Shown here: one piece after another, positions 18,528-27,997 of the stretch
Layout: each line of letters starts with the position of its first letter
Position numbering within the stretch: position 1 is the stretch's first letter
Source of the DNA: Methylobacterium radiodurans
Lineage (GTDB): Bacteria > Pseudomonadota > Alphaproteobacteria > Rhizobiales > Beijerinckiaceae
Direction: 5' to 3'
NCBI RefSeq assembly: GCF_003173735.1
Contig: NZ_CP029551.1
Coordinates: forward strand, 124,001 to 188,000
Length of the DNA: 64,000 bases
Notes under the pieces: generated by a model
Database searches by the model: none
Seen by the model: only the letters and a program-made list of their open reading frames with translations
What the model was told of the DNA's origin: nothing
Translations under genes and position numbers: made by a program

Positions 18528-19843
18528 CGGGCGCCGAGATCCCGCGCCGTCGCGTCGAGCGTGTCGGCCATGTAGTCCAGCATCGGCTCGGTGATACCGG
18601 GCCAGACGCCGATCCAGAAGCTGTCGCGCATGATCTTGTCCGTGCGCTCCAGCGTCCCGTGGACGCGGTGGTGCACGTCGCGGAAGGCGGGCTGGCGGGT
18701 CAGGTTCCCGGCAAACAGCAGCCGGGTCCCCACGCGCAGCTGCTCCAGCCGGGCCACCAGCGCGTTGCGGTCGAGGCTCACCCCGCCCCGGACGGTCAAG
18801 AGGTAGCCGAACCAGCTCGGCTCCGAGCCCGGCGTGGCCACCGGCAGGTGGAAGATCCGGTCGAGGCCGCGCTCGCGCAGGCGCCGGTCGAGGCCGGCGA
18901 AGTTCTCGCGGCGCCGCGCCACGAAATGATCGAGCTTGGTCAGCTGGCTCACCCCGAGAGCGGCCTGCATGTCGCTGACCTTCAGGTTGTAGCCGAGGTG
19001 GGAGTACGTGTATTTGTGGTCGTAGCCGCGAGGCAGGTCGCCGAGCTTCCAGCCGAAGCGGTTGCCGCAGGTGTTGTCGGTCCCGGGCTTGCAGTAGCAG
19101 TCCCGGCCCCAGTCGCGGAAGGATTCCGCGATCTTGGCGAGCGGGCCCTTGTCCATCAGAACGGCCCCGCCCTCGCCGGTGGTGATGTGGTGGGCCGGGT
19201 AGAAGCTCAGGGTAGCGACGTCGCCGAAGGTGCCGACCCCCTGGCCGCCGATGGTCGCACCGAAGGCGTCGCAGCAATCCTCCACCAGCCAGAGCCCGTG
19301 GCGCCGGCAGATCTCGGCCACCCGCACCACGTCGAACGGGTTGCCGAGCGAGTGGGCGATCATCACGGCCCGGGTCTTCGGCGTCACCGCCGCCTCCAAG
19401 AGGTCGACGTCGACGTTGTGGGTCTCGACGTCGACATCCACGAAGACGGGCACGCAGCCGTGCTGCACGATCGGCGCGACGGTGGTCGGGAAACCCGCCG
19501 CCACGGTGATCACCTCGTCGCCCGGACGCAGGCGGCGCTCGCCGTGCTTCGGGGAGGTCAGGGCCGCGAAGGCGAGCAGGTTGGCGGCCGACCCCGAGAC
19601 GGTCAGCCGCGCGTGTCGCCGCCCGAAGGCGGCGGCGAGCTCGCGCTCGAACCGGTCGGCGTAGCGCCCGGCGGTCAGCCACATGTCCAGGGAGGCGTCG
19701 ATCAGGTGGGCGCAATCCTCCGCGTCCATCACCTTGCCGGATGGCGGGATGTAGGTCTCGCCGGGCACGAAGGCGGGCGTCGCCCGGGCCTCGTAATGGC
19801 GCCGGGCGAGGCTCAGGATCTCGGCGCGCAGGGCATCGGTCAT
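18524..19843 (-). CDS. rfbH: CDP-4-dehydro-6-deoxyglucose 3-dehydratase (E1)
   Basis: A 439-residue PMP-dependent, iron-sulfur enzyme of the DegT/aminotransferase fold. Two features identify it. The usual PLP-binding Lys is replaced by His (His218 in [14 protein letters not shown]), which makes the cofactor PMP. The [2Fe-2S] ligands occur at Cys191, Cys249, Cys251 and Cys259, an exact C-X57-C-X1-C-X7-C pattern as known for E1 of Yersinia. With an E3-type reductase it removes the C3 hydroxyl of CDP-4-keto-6-deoxyglucose on the way to 3,6-dideoxyhexoses. No reductase gene (ascD/ddhD type) is visible nearby. ATG at 19843 starts the conserved protein; a longer frame from 19888 is less likely. Its partners rfbF and rfbG lie 4-6 kb upstream in the same cluster. 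Confidence 0.95.
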   Translation of the reverse strand: MTDALRAEILSLARRHYEARATPAFVPGETYIPPSGKVMDAEDCAHLIDASLDMWLTAGRYADRFERELAAAFGRRHARLTVSGSAANLLAFAALTSPKHGERRLRPGDEVITVAAGFPTTVAPIVQHGCVPVFVDVDVETHNVDVDLLEAAVTPKTRAVMIAHSLGNPFDVVRVAEICRRHGLWLVEDCCDAFGATIGGQGVGTFGDVATLSFYPAHHITTGEGGAVLMDKGPLAKIAESFRDWGRDCYCKPGTDNTCGNRFGWKLGDLPRGYDHKYTYSHLGYNLKVSDMQAALGVSQLTKLDHFVARRRENFAGLDRRLRERGLDRIFHLPVATPGSEPSWFGYLLTVRGGVSLDRNALVARLEQLRVGTRLLFAGNLTRQPAFRDVHHRVHGTLERTDKIMRDSFWIGVWPGITEPMLDYMADTLDATARDLGAR

Positions 19844-19930
19844 GGGTGGCGAAAGGCTCTCGTCGGGTCGCTGGTCTCCGGAACCCATACAAGCCGGTCG
19901 GCATGGTGCCGGGCTTGTGCCGGCAGGGGC

Positions 19931-20980
19931 CTACGCCCCGCGGAACGGCTCCGCGAACACGGCATGATCGGGCTTTCGCGCGTACAGCCTGGAGGCCGCG
20001 TCGAACCGGTCGTGGAAGGGCTGCGTCTGCGGGACCATCAGGATGTCGGTGTAACGATGCGGGCGCTGCGCCACGTCCATGATGAAGGCGTGATAATTCT
20101 CGATCTTCTCGACCCGGGCGGGCTTCGGAGCATAGAACAGATCGTACAGGGAGTGCGTATAGGCCATGTCCTCGAGGAACTTCCACGGATTGATATCGAC
20201 GTACTGTCTCTGACCGGGGTTGAACTCGATAATGATCGTGCAATTCGCCAATAGGTCGAAGTTCCTCCGGACGATCAGGGCATCGAGGCCTTCCACGTCG
20301 ATCTTGATGATCTTGTGCGCCTCCCGCTCATGGCGGGCCAGGATCTGCTCCAGCGTGTAGGTGTTGATCACGTAGGCGTCCACGGGGCGGCCGAAGCTGT
20401 CCATGGTCGAGAGGCCGGACGAGTCCGAGTGGCCGCGCACTTGGTTGAACAGCAGCGGACCGCCCTCGAGACTGATCCCGGCCGGCACGAAATCGACGCT
20501 GTCCGACACGCCGTTCAGCTGCGTGTTGAAGGGGACCAGCGACCCGGCGAAGGACGGGTCGTAGCAATGCGCGCGGTAATCGAGGCCCGCGAGCTTCGCG
20601 TAGCGCCCGAGCCGGATCGCGACGTCGCCGGCCCACGAACCGATATCGAACAGATCGACGGCGCCGCAATCCTGCGCGACGAGCCCGAGGTAGTTGTGCA
20701 AGACCTTCCCGGCGTCATCGACCAAGCCATCGGTCCTTACTTGCGGCAGACCGTGCACCCCGATGTTGTAATTCTTGTTACTATTATGCATGAAGTTCGA
20801 GTACAGATTGTCGTTGGTCGGCACATACAGAACGATGTCATCGAGAATGACCAGGTCCACACCCGAACCGTACGCTGCCGACCTGAGGAGCCCCACCTCC
20901 ACGCGCAGCTGCTGGGCCTCCTCCTGAAGCATCCGTACCTTGGCATCCAACTGCCGAAGGAGCTCGCTCTGGTCCATCAT
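19931..20980 (-). CDS. FkbM-type methyltransferase in the polysaccharide cluster
   Basis: A 349-residue protein. The N-terminal ~35 residues form a short coiled coil (LLRQLDAKVRMLQEEAQQLR). The central SAM-dependent methyltransferase region has a motif-I-like stretch (AVDLFDIGSWAGDVAIRLG) and the diagnostic FkbM segment HKIIKIDVEGLDALIVRR, followed by CTIIIEFNPGQ. FkbM-type enzymes O-methylate sugars and polyketides, so methylation of a glycan residue is likely. The start at 20980 is set by AGAGG (plus-strand 20986-20990). Base composition in the middle (AATAATTACAAC-like codons) is less GC-rich than the neighbours, suggesting later acquisition. Confidence 0.78.
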   Translation of the reverse strand: MMDQSELLRQLDAKVRMLQEEAQQLRVEVGLLRSAAYGSGVDLVILDDIVLYVPTNDNLYSNFMHNSNKNYNIGVHGLPQVRTDGLVDDAGKVLHNYLGLVAQDCGAVDLFDIGSWAGDVAIRLGRYAKLAGLDYRAHCYDPSFAGSLVPFNTQLNGVSDSVDFVPAGISLEGGPLLFNQVRGHSDSSGLSTMDSFGRPVDAYVINTYTLEQILARHEREAHKIIKIDVEGLDALIVRRNFDLLANCTIIIEFNPGQRQYVDINPWKFLEDMAYTHSLYDLFYAPKPARVEKIENYHAFIMDVAQRPHRYTDILMVPQTQPFHDRFDAASRLYARKPDHAVFAEPFRGA

Positions 20981-21420
20981 CGTAGCCTCTCGGTCTCGCA
21001 GCCGCCCAGCTCGTCCGCGGTCCACGCCTTTCCGGAGGGCGGCAGGTCGGACCTACCGGGCCGGGAACACGAGCGGTGCGGACCGCGCGATGGCTTCGGC
21101 CCATTCGGGATATCGCTGCTCACGGCACCGGCAACCGGGTACGGCCCTTCGGACCAAGCATGGTATAGGGCCGGCAGCGTTGCGCGAGGCTGACGCGAAC
21201 ACCTGGCAGACGATCCGAACGGGCAATCGGAATCTTCCACCGGCGCGGATTTGAGGGGATACTCCTCGGACAAGCGCTTCGAAGGCGTCCCGGCCACTTG
21301 CCGGGCACCGGCCCGCGAAGCGGAGGCGCGTATGATCATGGGATCGTCTCGATCACGAGAAGATTCGCCATCCGCCTCCGATAGCTTCACGTTTTCGCAG
21401 ATGATCTTGGAGACCGACCG
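20981..21420. other. Divergent promoter region between methyltransferase and acetyltransferase
   Basis: No gene is visible in this 440-bp interval, which separates two divergently transcribed genes. It should hold both promoters, but I cannot place boxes with confidence. GGAG at 21409-21412 is the ribosome binding site of the TTG-started acetyltransferase. Confidence 0.45.
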
Positions 21421-22320
21421 TTGACGGCACCGTACTTCCCGTTCCAGGAACTGACGCAAGCTCAAAAGCTCCAAGCCCTGGCCCGCGCACAGCAGCAGGT
21501 CGATGGTCAGGACTTCGCGGGGGCCGTCGAGACGCTTCAGGGCATCAATTGGTCGAACCCCCTCGACAATCAGATCCATCAGCCGCTCGGCATGGCATAC
21601 GATATCTATTGCCAGCACCTATCGATGAGCGACGCGCTGGACGACCATGAGGATGTCCTTCGCGCGGCTCTCGCCGCTCCGATCGTCAGCCACAGGACAG
21701 TCGAGATTGCCAGGAATTTCTTCTCGCGGAAAACCGGCATTTCGTTCCAAGAGCACATCGTCCACCCCAGGATGTTCATCGGAACGTATACATACGGCTC
21801 GCCCAATGTCAGAAGCTGGGGCGCTCCGGCCTGCATCTTCATCGACAAGTTCTCTTCGATTGCCAATGACGTCTTCATGCTCACGGATGGCAACCACAGC
21901 ATGGACACCGTCACGACCTATCCGTTCTTCAATCCGCCCTGGCCCAACTCTCCGGTCCCGGCAGCGCACGCGACGTCGTTGCCCAGTTCCAAGGGCGACA
22001 TCGTCATCGGCCCGGATGTCTGGATCGGATACGGGGCGACGATCATGTCCGGGGTGAATCTGGGCGTCGGGTCGGTCGTCGCGGCGAAGTCCGTCGTGAC
22101 CAAGAGCGTCGCGCCCTACAGCGTCGTCGCGGGAAACCCGGCCCGCGTCGTGAAGTCCAGATTCTCAGCGGAAACAATCGCCGCTCTCGTTGAGACCAAG
22201 TGGTGGACATGGTCCGATGCCACGGTGAACGCCCACCTTCCGCTGATCATGTCGAAGGATATCGACGGGTTCATCGAGGCTGCGCGGCAGGTCAACGAGG
22301 CCGAGGCGAGTCGGTCCTGA
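21421..22320 (+). CDS. CatB/Vat-type hexapeptide O-acetyltransferase
   Basis: A 299-residue acyltransferase with a left-handed beta-helix. The first ~110 residues are a helical extension not found in CatB itself. The catalytic region has LTDGNHSMDTVTTYPFFN, with the active-site His of the xenobiotic acetyltransferase family, then the hexapeptide coils GDIVIGPDVWIGYGATIMSG and VVAGNPARVVKSRF. It most likely transfers acetyl groups from acetyl-CoA to a sugar of the surface glycan. It is the only plus-strand gene inside the cluster and begins at TTG, eight bases after GGAG. Its 3' end overlaps the 3' end of the convergent SDR gene by 29 bp. Confidence 0.85.
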   Translation: MTAPYFPFQELTQAQKLQALARAQQQVDGQDFAGAVETLQGINWSNPLDNQIHQPLGMAYDIYCQHLSMSDALDDHEDVLRAALAAPIVSHRTVEIARNFFSRKTGISFQEHIVHPRMFIGTYTYGSPNVRSWGAPACIFIDKFSSIANDVFMLTDGNHSMDTVTTYPFFNPPWPNSPVPAAHATSLPSSKGDIVIGPDVWIGYGATIMSGVNLGVGSVVAAKSVVTKSVAPYSVVAGNPARVVKSRFSAETIAALVETKWWTWSDATVNAHLPLIMSKDIDGFIEAARQVNEAEASRS

Positions 22321-23287
22321 GAGAACGATGCTTCAGGAGGCGAATCGTCTCCGCCAGGGCGTGGTCGAGACTCTCAGTGGTCGACAACACGAGGCCGAGC
22401 CTCTGCAACCGATCGACCGAGAGGGTGAAAGGCGGCTCGGCGGCTCCGACATCCGGCGTCGGGCCGTGCACGACGATGGGTCGTCCGAGTTCCTTCTCGG
22501 CCGCACGCGCCACTCGGACCGCGATGTCATCGACCCGGCTGGTCCTGCCGCTTGCCAGATTGACGATACCGTCTCGAAGGGCCTGCGACGGCGCATCGAT
22601 GATCCGCTCCACGGCCTGGCACACATCCGAGAGCGCGATGAAATCGCGCCATTGCCCCGGTGTTCGAAGCACGACCTCGCCCGTCCGGACCGCCTGGCGG
22701 GCAAGGTCGTTGGCGAGCAATGTCCAGCGGTCTACGTCGATCCAGGCGGGTGCTCCGATCGCGTTCGAGAGCCTGATCACCACGCCTTCGATGCGACCCG
22801 CATCGCTCGCCGCCAGCGTGAAGGCTTCGCCCACCTGATGCGTGATGGCGTAGGGATGGACAGGCCGGACGCGGTCCGTCTCGGACAGAAGACCGCGCAG
22901 CGGGGTGCCGTAGACGTGGATCGTCGACAGGAAGACGAAGCGTTCGACACCGGCCGCGACCGCGGCTTCGACGAGCCGCCTCGTGCCGGCCCCCGTCTCG
23001 GCGAGCGCGGCATCGGGCTCGCTGGCGCTGCGGCCCTCGTTGGCCGCGGCGAGGTGGATGACCGTTCCGACCCCTGAGAGGGCCGCGATCGCCGCGGCGG
23101 GATCGCCGAGCGGATCCAGCTTCGTCAGCGGCACGCCGGCAGGCCAGCCGTCCGGGGCCGGGCGATCGGATCGGCTGGTTCCGTGGACGGCGCGCCCGCG
23201 CCCGGCAAGATACTGGACGAGCCTGCCGCCGAGATAGCCCCGCGCGCCCGTGACGAGAACCGTGGCAGGTCGAACGATCGCGCTCAT
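22292..23287 (-). CDS. NAD-dependent epimerase/dehydratase (extended SDR)
   Basis: A 331-residue nucleotide-sugar SDR with the cofactor motif GARGYLGGRLV, the active serine in FLSTIHVYG and a YxxxH rather than YxxxK pair (HPYAITHQVGE), a variation seen in some sugar-modifying SDRs. Being in the same minus-strand run as the CDP-glucose genes, it may act as the final 4-reductase or 2-epimerase on the CDP-3,6-dideoxy sugar, but the substrate cannot be read from sequence. The start follows GGGAG at good spacing. Confidence 0.82.
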   Translation of the reverse strand: MSAIVRPATVLVTGARGYLGGRLVQYLAGRGRAVHGTSRSDRPAPDGWPAGVPLTKLDPLGDPAAAIAALSGVGTVIHLAAANEGRSASEPDAALAETGAGTRRLVEAAVAAGVERFVFLSTIHVYGTPLRGLLSETDRVRPVHPYAITHQVGEAFTLAASDAGRIEGVVIRLSNAIGAPAWIDVDRWTLLANDLARQAVRTGEVVLRTPGQWRDFIALSDVCQAVERIIDAPSQALRDGIVNLASGRTSRVDDIAVRVARAAEKELGRPIVVHGPTPDVGAAEPPFTLSVDRLQRLGLVLSTTESLDHALAETIRLLKHRSLRTDSPRPR

Positions 23288-23378
23288 CGGTGCTCCCAGC
23301 CTGTGCCGCGACCCCGGACCCGTCGCATCCGCGACAGGTCCGACCTTTGGCAGAGACGCGCGCTCTCCAATACCCGGA

Positions 23379-23915
23379 TCAGAACGGCGTCGCGAAGTCC
23401 TTCAACCCGGGATGGCGGCGGTCGCGCTCCGACAGGATCGGGCTCTCGACGCCCCAGTCGAATCCGAACCCGTCCCAGCGGATGCCGAGATCCGCCTCGG
23501 GTGCGTGAACGGAGGTCACCATGTAGAGCAGTGTCGCGTGGTCCGACCGGACCGCGAAGCCGTGCGCGCAGCCCTCGGGCACGTAGACGCCGTCCCGCGC
23601 CGCGCCATCGAGATCCAGGGCGACGGCGCGGCCGTATCGCTCGCCCGGCCGCAGGTCGAGCACGACATCGGTCACCCGCCCCTCCAGGCACCAGACGAGC
23701 TTGGCATGCTGGTGGGGCGGCGCCTGGAAATGCATCCCGCGCACGACCCCGGCCTGGGACGTCGAGCAGTAGATTTCGGCGAAGTCGCTGCGAAGACCGG
23801 CTGCCGCGAGGGCCGGTGCGTGAGCGAGCTTCCGGAAGCCGCCGCGCGCGTCGCGGCTTCCCGGAGCGCGCAGGAAGGCGACCTGGGGTAGGGCTGTCGG
23901 GTGGATCTCGAACAT
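23379..23915 (-). CDS. dTDP-4-dehydrorhamnose 3,5-epimerase family protein (RmlC-like)
   Basis: A 178-residue cupin. The RmlC catalytic core is conserved: GVVRGMHFQ with catalytic His62, AKLVWCLEGRVTDVVLDLR, PEGCAHGF and Tyr131 in LLYMVT. This family epimerises 4-keto-6-deoxy nucleotide sugars at C3 and/or C5. Because rmlA, rmlB and rmlD are absent here while rfbF and rfbG sit directly upstream, the substrate may be a CDP- rather than a dTDP-sugar; that is an inference from context. It lies 45 bp after rfbF with a GGAG ribosome binding site. Confidence 0.88.
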   Translation of the reverse strand: MFEIHPTALPQVAFLRAPGSRDARGGFRKLAHAPALAAAGLRSDFAEIYCSTSQAGVVRGMHFQAPPHQHAKLVWCLEGRVTDVVLDLRPGERYGRAVALDLDGAARDGVYVPEGCAHGFAVRSDHATLLYMVTSVHAPEADLGIRWDGFGFDWGVESPILSERDRRHPGLKDFATPF

Positions 23916-23960
23916 CGGGGTTTCTCCGGCGCCCTCCTCAGGGGTTCCGCGCAGGCGCTC

Positions 23961-24731
23961 TCACCACGTCTTCCACGGCGCCCGTCCCGACGCCCAGAGC
24001 GCCTCGAGGTTCGTCTTGTCCCGCAGCGTGTCCATCGCCTGCCAGAAGCCGTCGTGGACGAAGGCCTGCAGCTCGCCCGCGAGCGCCAGGCGCTCCAGGG
24101 GCGCGCGCTCCCAGACCGTCTCGTCGCCCTCCACCGCGTCGATGACCGAGGGCGCGAGCAGGAAGAAGCCGCCGTTGATCCAACCACCCTCGTTGGCGGG
24201 CTTCTCCTCGAAGGCGGTGACCTGCGCGCCGTCGAGCGCGAGGTAGCCGAAGCGCTTGTCGGGCCGCACCGCCGTCACCGTGGCGCGCCGCCCGTGCGCG
24301 CGGTGGAAGGCGATCTGGGCGGTGAAGTCGACGTCGCTGACGCCGTCGCCGTAGGTGAGCGCGAACAGCTCCTCGCCCTCCAGGTGATGCCGAACCCGCT
24401 TGAGGCGCCCGCCCGTCATGCTGTGCTCGCCGGTATCGACCAGCGTCACGGTCCAGGGCTCGGCGGTCTTGCGGTGGATCTCCATCCGGTTCTCGGCGAT
24501 GTGGATCGTCACGTCGCTCATGTGGAGGAAGTAGTTCGCGAAGTACTCCTTGATGACGTAGCCCTTGTAGCCGAGGCAGATCACGAAGTCGTTGATGCCG
24601 TGCCGGCTGTAGCCCTTCATGATGTGCCAGAGGATCGGCCGTCCGCCGATCTCGACCATCGGCTTGGGCCGCGTGGCGGTCTCCTCGGACAGGCGCGTGC
24701 CGAGGCCGCCGGCCAGGATGACGGCCTTCAT
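23961..24731 (-). CDS. rfbF: Glucose-1-phosphate cytidylyltransferase
   Basis: A 256-residue nucleotidyltransferase that makes CDP-glucose from CTP and glucose 1-phosphate, the first step towards CDP-6-deoxy sugars. The N-terminus has the pyrophosphorylase loop LAGGLGTRLSEETATRPKPM, where the SEET segment is characteristic of RfbF. Further matches are RPILWHIMKGYSRHG, MEIHRKTAEPWTVTLVDTG, LTYGDGVSDVD and WINGGFFLL. Length equals the family norm. GGAGG precedes the start by seven bases. It is followed by the epimerase and preceded by rfbG, forming a compact CDP-sugar module. Confidence 0.96.
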   Translation of the reverse strand: MKAVILAGGLGTRLSEETATRPKPMVEIGGRPILWHIMKGYSRHGINDFVICLGYKGYVIKEYFANYFLHMSDVTIHIAENRMEIHRKTAEPWTVTLVDTGEHSMTGGRLKRVRHHLEGEELFALTYGDGVSDVDFTAQIAFHRAHGRRATVTAVRPDKRFGYLALDGAQVTAFEEKPANEGGWINGGFFLLAPSVIDAVEGDETVWERAPLERLALAGELQAFVHDGFWQAMDTLRDKTNLEALWASGRAPWKTW

Positions 24732-24783
24732 CGCCGGGCCTCCGCGGCGCGGCCGGGGACACGGATCGGCAGGTATGGGGCGG

Positions 24784-25872
24784 TCATGGTCGGGCGCTGT
24801 CCTCGTCGCCGGCGGCGAGCCGGCGGTAACCGGCGATCTGGGTCTCGACGAGGAAGCGGGCCGCCGCCGGGTCCGCGTCGTGGCCGCGGTACCAGTCCAT
24901 CGTCAGCTGCACCGTGCGGGCGAAGTCGAGGAGTGGGCGCCAGGCGAGGCCGGCCTCGGCCTTGGCCGTGTCGAGCTTGAGGATCCCGGCCTCGGCGACC
25001 GCGGAAGGCTCGATGCGGACCGGGATCGGGTCGCCGCCCCAGGCCGCGAGGGCGGCCTCGACCAAGCGGCCCACCGCGACCTCGCCCGAGCGCGCCGGGC
25101 CGAAGTTCCAGGCGCCCGCGGCGCGCGCGTCGCCGTCGAGCAGGCGCGCGCCGAGCAGGAGATAGCCGTGCAGGAGTTCGAGCACGTGCTGCCAGGGCCG
25201 GACGGCGCCCGGCTTACGCAGCACGAGCGGCGTGCCGGCCCGGATGGCGCGCACGAGATCGGGCACGAGGCGATCCTCGGACCAGTCCCCGCCGCCGATG
25301 ACGTTGCCGCCCCGCGCGGTGGCGAGGCGCAGCCGGTCGCCCGGCACAAGGGCCTGCCGGTAGCTCGCCGCCACGATCTCGGCGGCGGCCTTGCTGGCGC
25401 TGTAGGGATCCTTGCCGCCGAGCGGGTCGGTCTCGCGGTAGCCCCAGACCCATTCGCGGTTGTCGTAGCACTTGTCCGAGGTGACGCAGACCACCGCCCG
25501 CACCGAATCGGTGCGCCGCGCCGCCTCCAGTACGTGGGCGGTCCCCATCACGTTGACCGCGAAGGTCGCGAGGGGGTCGGCGTAGGAGCGCCGCACCAGG
25601 GCCTGGGCGGCCAAGTGGAACACGACCTGCGGGCGGAAGGCCGCCACGGCCGCCTGCACCGCCTCGGCGTCGCGGATGTCCACGAAGCGGGACTCGATCC
25701 GTCGGGCGAGATCGAGTTCCTCGAACAGGCTCGGCCGGCCGGGCTCCGGCGCGAGCGCGAGGCCCATCACCTCCGCGCCCTCGGCCAGAAGCCAGGCGGC
25801 GAGCCACGCGCCCTTGAAGCCCGTATGCCCCGTGAGGAGGACGCGGACGTCGCGATAGCGCTCAGGCGTCAT
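24784..25872 (-). CDS. rfbG: CDP-glucose 4,6-dehydratase
   Basis: A 362-residue SDR that converts CDP-glucose to CDP-4-keto-6-deoxyglucose. Diagnostic stretches are the cofactor loop LLTGHTGFKGAWLA, HLAAQALVRRSY, VTSDKCYDNREW, the catalytic YSASKAAAE, and ARGGNVIGGGDWSEDRL. All match RfbG rather than the related GDP-mannose or dTDP-glucose dehydratases. GGGGAG lies seven bases before the ATG. It is in the same minus-strand operon as rfbF (52 bp apart) and delivers the substrate of RfbH. Confidence 0.96.
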   Translation of the reverse strand: MTPERYRDVRVLLTGHTGFKGAWLAAWLLAEGAEVMGLALAPEPGRPSLFEELDLARRIESRFVDIRDAEAVQAAVAAFRPQVVFHLAAQALVRRSYADPLATFAVNVMGTAHVLEAARRTDSVRAVVCVTSDKCYDNREWVWGYRETDPLGGKDPYSASKAAAEIVAASYRQALVPGDRLRLATARGGNVIGGGDWSEDRLVPDLVRAIRAGTPLVLRKPGAVRPWQHVLELLHGYLLLGARLLDGDARAAGAWNFGPARSGEVAVGRLVEAALAAWGGDPIPVRIEPSAVAEAGILKLDTAKAEAGLAWRPLLDFARTVQLTMDWYRGHDADPAAARFLVETQIAGYRRLAAGDEDSARP

Positions 25873-25902
25873 GGCGGCTCTCCCCAGGCGGCGCGCGGCG
25901 CA

Positions 25903-26859
25903 TCAGGCGGCCCCAGCGAACGGGACGCGATCCTCGGCAGCGTCCTGTCCGTCCTCCAGTCCCGCCTGCGGCGCCTCGCCCAGGCGCTCCAAGAGAACCC
26001 TGTAGAGGTCGGCCGGCTGGATCCGCTCCTGCTGTGCGAACGGTCCGCAGGAACCGAAGAACATCATGAGGATGTAGCGGATGACGGCGGCCTTGAACGC
26101 CTCCGAAGCCCCGAACGGTCCGATGACGCCCCTGAGGTGGTCGAAGAACTGGAACAGGCCGAGATAGGTCTGCCTCGCCGCGTTCTGCCGCGTCTCCTGG
26201 CTCTGGTGCATCCGGTAGAGGAACATGGCGTCCGGGGCGTAGAAGACCTTGGTCTCCGGCGTGTTGACGCCGATGAAGGGGATCGTGTCGGCGAAGAAGG
26301 ACGAGGACAGAGCGGGCTGCCCGCCGCAGCGAAGCCACTCGGACCGGCGGTAGAAGACCGAGAACACCGTGTTGATCTGGTTGTGCTCCGTCGGGCTCGC
26401 GAAGTAGCGCGGCAGCCAGGTCGCCGCCGATTCGCTGTAGGCAGCCGGCGCCAAGGGCTCGGATTGGTGCAGAACCTCGTTCTTCTCGTTGATCAGGACC
26501 CTGCGGCCGAGCCCGACCTGCACCGCCTCGTCCGCCTCGAAGGCCGCGACCATCGTCGAGATGTAGGTGTCCGAGATCAGGTCGTCGTCGCTCAGCACGA
26601 GCATGTACTTGCCCCGTGCCTGCCGCGCCGCCTCGGCGACGTTGATCTCCAGCGGCAGCGTGAACGGATGGGTGATGACGCGGAAATCCGTGTTGTGGAT
26701 CCGGCGCAGGAAATCCGCCGTCCCGTCCCGGCTGGCATTGTTGCTGACGATGATCTCGATGTTCTTGTAGTCCTGCGCGGTAACCGACCAGATCGACTGG
26801 GCCAGCAACTCGAGCCGGTTCAGCGTGGGGATGATGATGGAAACGAGCGGCTGAGACAT
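25903..26859 (-). CDS. Family 2 glycosyltransferase
   Basis: A 318-residue GT-A glycosyltransferase. The first half has VSIIIPTLNRLELLAQSIWS, IIVSNNASRDGT and the metal/nucleotide motif LVLSDDDLIS, typical of GT2. The C-terminal half is specific and gives no substrate information. It is cytoplasmic or membrane-associated without transmembrane helices and should add one sugar of the glycan. AAGGA precedes the start. The neighbours rfbG and hddA suggest a 3,6-dideoxyhexose or a heptose as donor, but this cannot be settled here. Confidence 0.87.
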   Translation of the reverse strand: MSQPLVSIIIPTLNRLELLAQSIWSVTAQDYKNIEIIVSNNASRDGTADFLRRIHNTDFRVITHPFTLPLEINVAEAARQARGKYMLVLSDDDLISDTYISTMVAAFEADEAVQVGLGRRVLINEKNEVLHQSEPLAPAAYSESAATWLPRYFASPTEHNQINTVFSVFYRRSEWLRCGGQPALSSSFFADTIPFIGVNTPETKVFYAPDAMFLYRMHQSQETRQNAARQTYLGLFQFFDHLRGVIGPFGASEAFKAAVIRYILMMFFGSCGPFAQQERIQPADLYRVLLERLGEAPQAGLEDGQDAAEDRVPFAGAA

Positions 26860-26914
26860 CGGGTCGTCCTTGATCGGGAGCCGGACTGGGGCGGAAGCGG
26901 CGTGCGGTGCGGCG

Positions 26915-27916
26915 TCACGTGTCCTGGCGGACGATCACCGCGGAGCCGTCGACGTCGAGGCGGATCGGTATGACGGCGTGGCCCGGGAGCCCGGCCCGCA
27001 GCAGCGGCAGGCGCTCGGGATCGATCAGCGCGAGAAAGAAGCCGCCGCCGCCCGCCCCGCACAGCTTCGCCCCGTGGGCGCCCGCCGCGGTGATCGCCTC
27101 GAAGATCGCGTCGAGCGTCGCGTTCGAGACGTGGTCGGAGAGCGTCCGCTTGATGAGCCAGGACTGGGAGAGCATCGCGCCGAGTTCGCGCAGCCAGCCA
27201 GGGGATCCGCGTTCCAGCAGGTCGACGCACTGCCCGACCAGGGCGTAGAGATCCGACAGCTCCCGGTCGATCCGGCGCTCGGCCGTCGCCTTGATCTGCG
27301 TGGCCACCGCCTGCGTCGCCCGGCGGGCGATGCCGGTATGGACGAGCACCATCGCGCGGTTGAGCTCCTCGATAACCGCCGACGAGGCCTGGACCGGGCT
27401 GATCCGGATCGCGCCGCGGTCGAAGTCGAAGCGGTTGATCCCACCGAAGGCCGCGTGCAGCTGGTCCTGGACACCGACGTTCTCCCGCAGGAGATCGCGC
27501 TCGGCCGAGATCGCCGCCTTGGCCAGCTCGATCTTCGTCGGTCGCCGCCCCTGGATGGCGTAGACCGCGCGCAGGAAGCCGACCGTGAAGGCCGAGGACG
27601 AGCCGAGCCCGCTGCCCGTCGCGGGCAGGTCGGAGATCACGCTGATGTCGAGCCGGTCCGAGATGCCGTAGTGCTTGAGGACCTCCCGCACGACCGGATG
27701 CTCGATCTCCTCCACGCTGTCGCAATGCTCCAGCTGCGAGTAGCTGACGCGGTAGTTGTAGGCCTGAAAGGCCGTCAGCTTGAGCGCCGTGATGTAGATG
27801 TACTTGTCGATCGACAGCCCGACCACCGCACCGGGATAGCGGTGGAAGTATTCGGGATAGTCGGTCCCGCCGCCGAACAGGCTGACCCGCACAGGGGTCT
27901 TCGTCATCCAGAGCAT
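26915..27916 (-). CDS. hddA: D-glycero-alpha-D-manno-heptose 7-phosphate kinase (GHMP family)
   Basis: A 333-residue small-molecule kinase. The N-terminal signature TKTPVRVSLFGGGTDYPEYF is typical of heptose kinases of this type. The GHMP ATP-binding loop is LPATGSGLGSSSAFTVGFL, and the C-terminal motif KLCGAGGGGFFLAL is conserved. It phosphorylates D-glycero-D-manno-heptose 7-phosphate at C1 in the GDP-heptose pathway. The required isomerase (gmhA), phosphatase and guanylyltransferase (one fused gene) are within 3 kb. Fucose-type kinases share the fold, but the context supports heptose. Two start codons (27916, 27907) are possible. Confidence 0.9.
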   Translation of the reverse strand: MLWMTKTPVRVSLFGGGTDYPEYFHRYPGAVVGLSIDKYIYITALKLTAFQAYNYRVSYSQLEHCDSVEEIEHPVVREVLKHYGISDRLDISVISDLPATGSGLGSSSAFTVGFLRAVYAIQGRRPTKIELAKAAISAERDLLRENVGVQDQLHAAFGGINRFDFDRGAIRISPVQASSAVIEELNRAMVLVHTGIARRATQAVATQIKATAERRIDRELSDLYALVGQCVDLLERGSPGWLRELGAMLSQSWLIKRTLSDHVSNATLDAIFEAITAAGAHGAKLCGAGGGGFFLALIDPERLPLLRAGLPGHAVIPIRLDVDGSAVIVRQDT

Positions 27917-27997
27917 GGCACGCGCGTTCTCATGCGAGCGAGAGGTGTCGAACGTCCGGGCGCGGGCGGCGCGCGGGATCCGGGCCGGTCCGAACCC

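Noticed and set aside
18335..20254. Long plus-strand open frame of 639 codons opposite rfbH and the FkbM gene
   Set aside because: It is antisense to genes with complete catalytic motifs; its product is rich in Gly, His and Arg without domains. High GC keeps antisense frames open.
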